Assembly: GCA_001830045.1 (NCBI GenBank)
Contig: MIDA01000084.1
Span: 1 to 32,024, forward strand
DNA length: 32,024 nt
Direction: 5' to 3'
From: Tenericutes bacterium RIFOXYA12_FULL_35_10
GTDB taxonomy: Bacteria > Bacillota_I > Bacilli_A > Acholeplasmatales > Acholeplasmataceae
Position 1 is the stretch's first letter. Each line of letters opens with the position of its first letter. The notes below the pieces were generated by a model that did not search any database, was not told the origin of the DNA, and was given only the letters and a program-made list of their open reading frames with translations. The translations under genes and the position numbers were made by a program. Shown here one piece after another: positions 15,961 through 22,194 of the stretch.

Positions 15961-16941
15961 ATGAATCCATTTAAATATAAAGATGCCATGCTTCCCATCG
16001 CATCCCTCAACTCATTTATCTTAAATGGTCAAAAAGCAAATGACCTTTTTCGTCCTGATCTACTCCTCAGAGATTTAAAAATCTTATGTCATACCTATCA
16101 ACTTGGTATCGATACGACTTTGATCAAACCTCTTTTAGATGAATTAATTCATCATGAAAACGAGGATGTCAGAAAAGATACGTTTGAGCTTGGATGGATG
16201 TATGGAAGAAGATTAGCAGATTTAATTTGTGCACTTAAAAATCCAACAGAAAGTCAAAAATTAGAAAACTTAAGATGGAAAGAAGAACATTGGGCATACT
16301 GGCATGACATCAAATATCTTTATCTTATGGGTGGTTTAGCATCCTCACCTTATCATGATATCTTTAAACAAGCTATTTTAGAGAAAGTGAAAGACCTAGA
16401 TGTTCACGTGGAACAAGATTCTCAAGATAAGGCACTTTACGGGATGTTAATGCGTTACCCATCCGGTCATTATGTCGTCTTTGATTTTGGTCAGTCCTTT
16501 ATTAAACGAACCTATGTTGTTCGTAAACTCGGTGAAAATATTATCACACGAAAATTAGAACCCATTCAAGCATCTCATTTGGAAGCACCGAAGGAAGATC
16601 GTTTTATGAAACATGCTGAAGATTTAAACCGGTTTATTCTTCAAACGATTATAGATACATTACATGAAGTCTCCGATACCCAAGCAGATGTCTTAATCAG
16701 CATCGCGAATTACGTCAATCAAGGAGAATTAAATCCAGGTAAAAGTAGTTATGGTGTTTTATCTGTTTTATCATCGAATTATGAAAATTATTTGAAAGAG
16801 CAATTATCAGAATTACTTAAAAGAAGAGTTCATGTGATGTTAGAACATGATGCAACCTCGATGTCACATCATGTGTTGCAACGACCAAAAACGGCTGTCA
16901 TCACCTTAGGAACAGCCTTTGGGATTGCGTTTATCGATTAA
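15961..16941 (+). CDS. ROK-like ASKHA protein with apparently permuted motif order
   Basis: The 326-residue protein carries ASKHA sugar-kinase motifs, but in swapped order. First comes a segment like the C-terminal lobe of ROK kinases: GRRLADLICALKNP (about 79-92), then IKYLYLMGGLAS with Gly124-Gly125, which fits the IVLGGG motif, and DKALYGM (about 155-161), which fits the D.a.l.GA end. Then comes the N-terminal lobe: phosphate-1 loop VFDFGQSFIKR (173-183), LEHDATSMSH (294-303) with Asp297 at the catalytic-base position of the ROK NDAN motif, and VITLGTAFGIAF (313-324), the GTGIGGG loop. The distances agree with a circular permutation. The loop has Ala319 in place of a Gly, so activity is uncertain. 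The start at 15961 fits AAGGA at 15946-15950; GTG at 15952 is too close. Substrate unknown; a plain annotation tool would call it hypothetical. Confidence 0.6.
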   Translation: MNPFKYKDAMLPIASLNSFILNGQKANDLFRPDLLLRDLKILCHTYQLGIDTTLIKPLLDELIHHENEDVRKDTFELGWMYGRRLADLICALKNPTESQKLENLRWKEEHWAYWHDIKYLYLMGGLASSPYHDIFKQAILEKVKDLDVHVEQDSQDKALYGMLMRYPSGHYVVFDFGQSFIKRTYVVRKLGENIITRKLEPIQASHLEAPKEDRFMKHAEDLNRFILQTIIDTLHEVSDTQADVLISIANYVNQGELNPGKSSYGVLSVLSSNYENYLKEQLSELLKRRVHVMLEHDATSMSHHVLQRPKTAVITLGTAFGIAFID

Positions 16942-16958
16942 AGTGATCTTGTGATAGA

Positions 16959-16978
16959 TTCATGTCTGAACTTTTTTT
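16959..16978 (+). terminator. Weak terminator candidate
   Basis: TTCA-tgtc-TGAA (16959-16970) followed by C and seven T. The stem is only four pairs, so the call rests mostly on the T run and its position between two genes. Confidence 0.3.
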
Positions 16979-16987
16979 AATTAAAAA

Positions 16988-17016
16988 TTGACAAAATAAC
17001 TAATATAAAATATAAT
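16988..17016 (+). promoter_or_regulatory. Perfect consensus sigma-A promoter
   Basis: TTGACA (16988-16993), exactly 17 bases, TATAAT (17011-17016). This is the only full match to both hexamers with ideal spacing that I found in the window. It drives the AbiEi-like gene at 17050. Confidence 0.88.
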
Positions 17017-17049
17017 ATAAGTTGATAAGACAAAAAGGAATGTGATAAA

Positions 17050-17640
17050 ATGTCTAGAGATAAATTATTAAAATTGATTAAAGACAATAACGGATACGTT
17101 CAAACTAAAGACCTAGAAAAATATGGCATCCACCGAGAATACTTATCTATTTTTGTGGAAGAAGAAAAACTTATTCGTGTATCTAATGGCATCTATCAAT
17201 CACCGGATGTATGGAGTGATCCATACTTGTTTTTACAATCTAAAAGAAAAAATATGATATTTTCTCATGACACAGCATTGTATCTTCATGGTCTTACAGA
17301 TCGAGATCCAATCAAACTTACCGCCACTGTTCCAACGGGATATAATACAACACAAATGAAGTCAATCTCTCTTGATCTGTATACCATCAAAAAAGAACTA
17401 TTTCACCTCGGTGAGACACGTATGAAAAGTCCCTATGGCAATGATATAACTGTCTATGATAGAGAAAGAACACTATGTGATATGATTCGCTCAAGAAGTA
17501 AGCTTGATCAGCATATGATTGTTGAAGGTTTAAAGCAATATATTAGATTGGATGATAGAGATATCCATACATTAATGAGTTACGCAAAAGAGTTAAGAGT
17601 CGATAAGATTTTAAGAAACATGTTGGAACTGCTTTTATGA
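17050..17640 (+). CDS. AbiEi-type antitoxin / transcriptional regulator, orphan
   Basis: The 196-residue protein has the AbiEi layout: an N-terminal winged helix (about 1-55, GYVQTKDLEKYGIHREYLSIFV...LIRVSNGIYQSP), the FSHDTALYLHGLTDRDP segment (about 75-91), and the C-terminal domain with ITVYDRERTLCDMIRSR (about 136-152). In type IV AbiE systems AbiEi represses its operon and counters the nucleotidyltransferase AbiEii, whose gene overlaps it downstream. Here the stop TGA (17638-17640) overlaps an ATG (17637), but that frame ends after five codons, and the next gene is on the other strand. The toxin is therefore missing. It may now act as a lone regulator or be an anti-addiction relic. A perfect consensus promoter drives it; RBS AAGGA lies at about 17036-17040. 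Confidence 0.82.
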   Translation: MSRDKLLKLIKDNNGYVQTKDLEKYGIHREYLSIFVEEEKLIRVSNGIYQSPDVWSDPYLFLQSKRKNMIFSHDTALYLHGLTDRDPIKLTATVPTGYNTTQMKSISLDLYTIKKELFHLGETRMKSPYGNDITVYDRERTLCDMIRSRSKLDQHMIVEGLKQYIRLDDRDIHTLMSYAKELRVDKILRNMLELLL

Positions 17641-17670
17641 TTGTTTTTAGATAAGTTAACTACGGTTTTT

Positions 17671-17703
17671 AAAAATAAAAAAGCACTTACTTTCGTAAAG
17701 TGC
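17671..17703 (-). terminator. Rho-independent terminator, minus strand
   Basis: On the minus strand GCACTTTAC-gaaa-GTAAGTGC (17703-17683) forms a stem of eight pairs with one bulged base, followed by a run of T (complement of the A-rich 17671-17682). It ends the minus-strand operon of 17716-20203. Confidence 0.8.
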
Positions 17704-17715
17704 ATGATTTAGTAT

Positions 17716-18120
17716 TTAGGATTCAATTAATAAACCACTGAGTAATTGAACACCTTCGGTATAGAGTGCTAAACCAAGGATTAAAATCAAGATAGACATG
17801 ATGAGAATACTGTAAAGATAGATTTTATCTTTTTGAATGCGATAGGTTCTGATTGAATCAATGAGTGATGGGATGGTCCCGATCAGAAAGAGAATGGATA
17901 CGAGTCTTAAGATAAGATTCGTATTTTCTTCATTTAATAGAGCATCTAGACCAAGCATCATTAAGATCACAACGAAGAACATAATGACCGTTAAGACTAA
18001 GAACGCACCTAACTTCTTTAAGATAGGTATAACATAATCTTTAAGTGTATGATGTGATTGAAAGGATAAACCTTTGAAAACCTCTAAGAATGGTTCAAAT
18101 AAATCGGATAAATGAAACAT
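17716..18120 (-). CDS. Small membrane protein of unknown function
   Basis: The 134-residue protein has an N-terminal amphipathic part (about 1-34) and then three membrane helices, at about 36-57, 68-84 and 100-128. I do not recognise a family. On the minus strand GAGGGGG lies six bases before the ATG (18118-18120). It begins 22 bases after the stop of the glucanase gene and is the last gene of the minus-strand group, before a terminator. Confidence 0.65.
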   Translation of the reverse strand: MFHLSDLFEPFLEVFKGLSFQSHHTLKDYVIPILKKLGAFLVLTVIMFFVVILMMLGLDALLNEENTNLILRLVSILFLIGTIPSLIDSIRTYRIQKDKIYLYSILIMSILILILGLALYTEGVQLLSGLLIES

Positions 18121-18142
18121 GAAATTCCCCCTCGTTCATTTT

Positions 18143-19048
18143 CTATTTTAAAGCATCTTTCGCATAAGCTTTTGGGTTTCTATTCACATCATAGATGCCC
18201 CAATGTTTTTCTGGTTCATCTAATTGATCGGATCCCTTCCAGGGTTCATCGAAGGCTTCAAAAATAAACATGGTCACATTATTTTTCTTTGCCCAAGGCA
18301 TGATTTGATCTAAATACATTTTTTGATAAGCTTCATTGGTTTCTTCTTTAAGCATAGGACCATTTGACATGGTTGCCCAGCCAAATTCAGTGAAGACAAC
18401 AGGTTTTCCTGGAAATGTTTTAACGGTATCTTCATAATCTTTAATGGTCATAGATACTGCATCTTTTAACGGTGTTTTTAACCATACGGGATAGGAATGA
18501 ATTGAGATAAAATCAACTGCTTCAGCAATCACATGGCCATGACTGATCCAATTATACGCACCCTCACAAAAAGTTACAGGTTGTTCAATTTTTCCTTTTA
18601 AGTAAGTCGCATAGCTTGCGATCGTTTCTGGTTTCATTAAGTTATGATGCCAAGAAGAAGTGTTTTCATTACCAACGCTTGCTGCTAAGACGATATCGCC
18701 ATAGGTGTTGCATAGTTGAGCAAGTTCATCTAATTGTTTAAAATTAAATGTCTTATTATAAAGAATTTCTTCATCAGAGTGAAGTCCTCCCCAAGGACAG
18801 TTTGGATTACTGATCTCTCCTCTTGGTTCAACACCGAGCATGACTTTTAAATCAATCTGATGTGTTTTAATAACATGTAGTACAGTTTTCGCATGATCAT
18901 AGGGATCATACATACGAATGTATTTAAAGTTTTTTGATAACAACATTAAGTCTTCTAAAACTTCAGCTTCGCTTGGAAAATTGTGTTCTCTTGGGCTTTG
19001 GTTTTCTCTATAGCCAGAATAACAAATGGCTGGTGCGGTTTTAAACAT
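18143..19048 (-). CDS. GH17-type glycoside hydrolase (exo-beta-1,3-glucanase-like)
   Basis: The 301-residue protein is a TIM-barrel hydrolase of the family 17 type. It opens with ICYSGYRENQSP, then has IRMYDP (44-49), the acid/base motif SVGNENTS with Glu128, SIHSYPVW (182-189) and the nucleophile motif TEFGWAT with Glu221, then FEAFDEPWKG near 255-264. The motif order and the 93-residue distance between the two Glu fit GH17 beta-1,3-glucan hydrolases. There is no signal peptide, so it should act inside the cell, which is unusual for a polysaccharide hydrolase; the substrate may be a short glucan or glucoside. It lies 12 bases after the CPBP gene in one minus-strand operon. Confidence 0.82.
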   Translation of the reverse strand: MFKTAPAICYSGYRENQSPREHNFPSEAEVLEDLMLLSKNFKYIRMYDPYDHAKTVLHVIKTHQIDLKVMLGVEPRGEISNPNCPWGGLHSDEEILYNKTFNFKQLDELAQLCNTYGDIVLAASVGNENTSSWHHNLMKPETIASYATYLKGKIEQPVTFCEGAYNWISHGHVIAEAVDFISIHSYPVWLKTPLKDAVSMTIKDYEDTVKTFPGKPVVFTEFGWATMSNGPMLKEETNEAYQKMYLDQIMPWAKKNNVTMFIFEAFDEPWKGSDQLDEPEKHWGIYDVNRNPKAYAKDALK

Positions 19049-19060
19049 AGTTTTCTCCTG

Positions 19061-20203
19061 TTATAAAAGTATTAAGATTAATAAAATAGAAACGCCATTA
19101 TTAATAATATGAACAATGGTTGGGATAACGATATTTCGATCTGATTTTAAATAAATAAAACCAAACACAAATCCCATCACGAAATAGGCAACACCATTCA
19201 CTAAGGCTTCAGCTAAACTTGCTTCACCAACAACATGAATTAATCCAAAGACGACGGTTGACACAAGTAGTGCAACGGTATTGTTTTTAATTAAACCAAA
19301 TAATGCTTTTCTAAAGACTAATTCTTCAATGATGGGTCCTATGAATACAGCTGAGATAATCATCAGGATTCCGGTCGAAGAAGTGACTGCAGAAATAATC
19401 GCTCTTTGGTTTACAGATTCTGCCACATTTAAGTTATAAGACGATGCGATATAGGTTGAAAGTGCATTGGAGATTAAGTTACCTGCCCACACATAAGCAT
19501 AACCTAAGATGATAGGAATGATTAATTCTTTACCTTTTGATTTTGCTTCATTGTAATCAAAAACAATATCGCGTTTCATGAAATAGATAATTCCTGGAAT
19601 CATGATTAAATAAATTAAGAAATTGAGTATAGAAGAAGCATCTGGAGTAAGCATCGTTTGAGGTCCTCGAATAACAGGGTCATCAACTCTAAAGATGGAT
19701 GCTTCAGGTAAAAGATCACCACGATATAAAACAATGGTACTACCATCATCCCATGTGCGTGTCACTTTGGTTGCCTGTTCAAATAACGCTACATTAAATA
19801 CTTCAAAGCCGAATTCATCTGTTACATAAAAGGTTTCTCGGTAAACATCATTATACGCATTCACAATGATGATAAAGCCTTCATAGTTTCCAACGTTTGC
19901 AACTTCAGTGTTGTATTCAGATGTTGAAACGGTTTGCCATAACGATTCAGGTATGGTTGCTAAACCATAGTAGTCTTGTGCAATCGATTCAATGAGCAAT
20001 TCTTCCTCACTGTATGTTTTTGTGAAATTAGGAAGACTCGCAAACACAATCACGATGATGGATGCAATGATATACATCACGATGGCGTAATATAAAAGGG
20101 TATATGTATATCCCCGTTTATTTGTGGGTGGTTCCTTTTTTTCAGGTTCCTTTTTACTTTTGAATATTTCTTCAAAAGTTATGATTTGTTTTTCTTCATT
20201 CAT
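19061..20203 (-). CDS. CPBP-family intramembrane protease
   Basis: The 380-residue protein has a hydrophilic Lys/Glu-rich N-terminus (1-30), a membrane helix (about 36-56), an external domain of about 130 residues, and then at least six membrane helices. The CPBP (CAAX protease and bacteriocin-processing, Abi) motifs are present: EELVFR with Glu293, Glu294 and Arg298; FGLIH with His323; and IVHIINN with His365. These are the metal-binding residues of the family. The target is unknown. On the minus strand AAGGTGAT precedes the ATG. It heads the CPBP-glucanase-membrane protein operon and is divergent from rdgB. Confidence 0.87.
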   Translation of the reverse strand: MNEEKQIITFEEIFKSKKEPEKKEPPTNKRGYTYTLLYYAIVMYIIASIIVIVFASLPNFTKTYSEEELLIESIAQDYYGLATIPESLWQTVSTSEYNTEVANVGNYEGFIIIVNAYNDVYRETFYVTDEFGFEVFNVALFEQATKVTRTWDDGSTIVLYRGDLLPEASIFRVDDPVIRGPQTMLTPDASSILNFLIYLIMIPGIIYFMKRDIVFDYNEAKSKGKELIIPIILGYAYVWAGNLISNALSTYIASSYNLNVAESVNQRAIISAVTSSTGILMIISAVFIGPIIEELVFRKALFGLIKNNTVALLVSTVVFGLIHVVGEASLAEALVNGVAYFVMGFVFGFIYLKSDRNIVIPTIVHIINNGVSILLILILL

Positions 20204-20221
20204 GTATGATCACCTTCTTCC

Positions 20222-20227
20222 ATTATA
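20222..20227 (-). promoter_or_regulatory. -10 box for the CPBP operon, minus strand
   Basis: ATTATA on the plus strand reads TATAAT on the minus strand, about 19 bases before the start codon. The -35 (TCACCA at 20250-20245) is weak. The same bases also contain TATAAT on the plus strand (20224-20229). Confidence 0.5.
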
Positions 20228-20265
20228 ATGGATTTTGGCTTAATTGGTGATTTGAAGTTAAATTA

Positions 20266-20274
20266 TGTGATAAT
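20266..20274 (+). promoter_or_regulatory. Extended -10 promoter of the rdgB operon
   Basis: TGTGATAAT: GATAAT at 20269-20274 with TGn before it. TTGGTG (20244-20249) is a weak -35 at 19 bases. It lies in the 109-base divergent region shared with the CPBP gene. Confidence 0.5.
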
Positions 20275-20312
20275 ATAGAAGAGAAAGAAAAGTTAAAAAA
20301 CGGGGTGAGATT

Positions 20313-20903
20313 ATGAAAAAAATGATTATTGCAAGCCAAAATGCCCATAAGATTAGAGAACTGAGAGCCCTTTTTTCACATAAAGATGTCCAATTGATTA
20401 GTTTAAAAGATTTAAATGATCAAGATGATGTTGTTGAAGATGGTGCGTCTTATTTTGAAAATGCCTACAAAAAAGCGATGTATTTCGCAAAAAAATATCA
20501 ATTACCTGCATTATCCGATGATTCAGGATTAAACGTTTATGCCCTTGATTTAAGACCTGGTATTTACTCAGCTAGATATTCAGGAAAAGGTGATCATCAA
20601 AATAACTTAAAAGTTTTAAAAGAGATGGAAGGCGTAGAAGATAGACGTGCCTATTTTATCTCAAGCATCGTCATTGCTTATCCCAATGGTGATTTTAAAG
20701 CCTATGAAGGTAAGTTTGATGGGTTTATTGGTCAAGAAATCAAAGGTCAACACGGATTTGGTTACGATGCCATTTTCTATTTACCCGAATATCAAATGAC
20801 ATCTGCAGAAATCGAACCCGAACTTAAAAATCGCATTTCACATCGAGCTCAAGCGATGAATCTTTTAGTGGAGGATTTAGATGACATTCTTAATCACGAG
20901 TGA
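20313..20903 (+). CDS. rdgB: XTP/dITP diphosphatase (RdgB/HAM1)
   Basis: The enzyme hydrolyses deaminated purine triphosphates (ITP, dITP, XTP) to monophosphates and keeps them out of DNA and RNA. Family motifs are all present: ASQNAHKIREL (7-17), LSDDSGLNV (about 67-75), GIYSARYSG (about 83-91), GHGFGYDAIF-type GQHGFGYDAIF (about 146-156) and NRISHRAQA (about 174-182). Length, 196 residues, is normal. GGGGTGAG precedes the ATG. It overlaps the downstream phosphodiesterase gene by 23 bases; the rdgB-ysnB type pair is common in Firmicutes. Confidence 0.96.
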   Translation: MKKMIIASQNAHKIRELRALFSHKDVQLISLKDLNDQDDVVEDGASYFENAYKKAMYFAKKYQLPALSDDSGLNVYALDLRPGIYSARYSGKGDHQNNLKVLKEMEGVEDRRAYFISSIVIAYPNGDFKAYEGKFDGFIGQEIKGQHGFGYDAIFYLPEYQMTSAEIEPELKNRISHRAQAMNLLVEDLDDILNHE

Positions 20904-21327
20904 TGTTCATTCTAAACTTGAACGTTTAGAAAAAGTGATCCAAAAACATCAAGATATCAAAGATCATGTGAATGCTGGAGATATGGTCTTAAGCCCACAT
21001 CTCTATGAAAAATATCACATCATCACCGTTAAAGGAAATAATGATTATGGTGTTGATTTGCCTTATATCAGAATCCTTGATTTAGGTGGTTTAAAAATCA
21101 TGTTAACGCATGGACATTTAGAGTATGTCAAGTTTGGATTAGATCGACTAAAATTAAAAGCTAAGCTACATGAGGTTAACATCGTCATCTTTGGACACAC
21201 CCATGAAAGGTATCTCATGGTTGAAGAAAACATCATGTTTATCAATCCAGGTGCTTTAGGCGATTCAGGAAGATCTTATGCAGTTTATAACGATGGTCAA
21301 GTGACCTTTTATCAGGAGAATATATGA
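20881..21327 (+). CDS. YfcE/MJ0936-family metallophosphodiesterase
   Basis: The 148-residue protein has the full set of metallophosphoesterase motifs: SDVH (Asp8, His10), AGD (32-34), KGNND (about 56-60), LTHGH and FGHTH. These bind two metal ions. Members hydrolyse phosphodiesters such as bis-pNPP in vitro; the natural substrate is usually unknown. The start is the ATG at 20881, inside the end of rdgB, because GGAGG at 20871-20875 fits it. It ends with an ATGA overlap (21324-21327) with the next gene, so the three genes are coupled. Confidence 0.88.
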   Translation: MTFLITSDVHSKLERLEKVIQKHQDIKDHVNAGDMVLSPHLYEKYHIITVKGNNDYGVDLPYIRILDLGGLKIMLTHGHLEYVKFGLDRLKLKAKLHEVNIVIFGHTHERYLMVEENIMFINPGALGDSGRSYAVYNDGQVTFYQENI

Positions 21328-22190
21328 CAGAAACAGAAAAGTTAATTCAAGAACGCGCAGCACACGCCTTTGGTGTGAACGAAAACGATGTCGTGATTAT
21401 GAACCGCCTCATGGGTGGCATGAGTCATTTAACCTATCACATTCAGATCAAAGGTGTTGATTACACTTTTAGAGTGATCGGTAAAGATGGTAATCTTTTT
21501 GTCGATCGGACGATTGAGAAAAAGAACTTAGAGATCATTAAACCTTTAAACTTAAATAATGAAACGGTCTATTTTGATGTAAAAACCGGTGAAAAAGCAG
21601 CGAAATACGTTGAAGGCACCGTTTTAACGCAACTTGATTTTAAAGAACATTTAACTGAGATTGCTGATGCGTTAAAAAAACTTCATCACTCAACACTAAA
21701 ACCAGCTTCAGATTATGAACTTGAAAAAAGATTAGCACTTTATGAAACGTTCACAGAAATCAGATCTGAACTCTACCTTGATTTAAAATCAAAATGGTTA
21801 AAAATCTATCATGAAGAAAGAGCAAATAAACCCAAAGTCTTTTGTCACGGGGATGCACAAAGATCGAACATGGTCATTGGAAAAAGACTTTATCTTTTAG
21901 ACTGGGAATATGCAGGATGGAATGAATTCTATTATGATATCGCATCTTTCGGTAACGTCGATTTTAATGATTCTCTCTTACTCCTAGATACCTATTTAGG
22001 TCGTAAAGCAACCAAAGAAGAACAAGATGCTGTGAGATTTTACCGGATGTATCAAGCACTCCAGTGGCACCAGGTTGCTACCCGTAAAGAAATGATTGGA
22101 CTCTCTGAAGTGCTTCATTTTGATTTCAAAATGCTTGCAGAAAAATATCTTAATTTAGCTAACACACTCTACCATCAGATAAAGGATTGA
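21324..22190 (+). CDS. LicA-like choline/ethanolamine kinase family phosphotransferase
   Basis: The 288-residue protein has a kinase-like fold of the APH/ChoK group. The catalytic loop is CHGDAQRSN (174-182, with Asp177 as base and Asn182), and the metal-binding motif is LLDWEYAGWNEFYYDIASF (191-209, Asp193), where the W-E-Y-A-G/N-xx-YYDIA form is that of LicA and choline kinases rather than of aminoglycoside kinases. The N-lobe has MGGMSHLTYHI (30-40). Substrate is probably choline, ethanolamine or a related small alcohol; thiamine is also possible. It overlaps the phosphodiesterase by four bases and precedes the GGDEF-EAL-like gene by four bases. Confidence 0.82.
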   Translation: MTETEKLIQERAAHAFGVNENDVVIMNRLMGGMSHLTYHIQIKGVDYTFRVIGKDGNLFVDRTIEKKNLEIIKPLNLNNETVYFDVKTGEKAAKYVEGTVLTQLDFKEHLTEIADALKKLHHSTLKPASDYELEKRLALYETFTEIRSELYLDLKSKWLKIYHEERANKPKVFCHGDAQRSNMVIGKRLYLLDWEYAGWNEFYYDIASFGNVDFNDSLLLLDTYLGRKATKEEQDAVRFYRMYQALQWHQVATRKEMIGLSEVLHFDFKMLAEKYLNLANTLYHQIKD

Positions 22191-22194
22191 TCCT

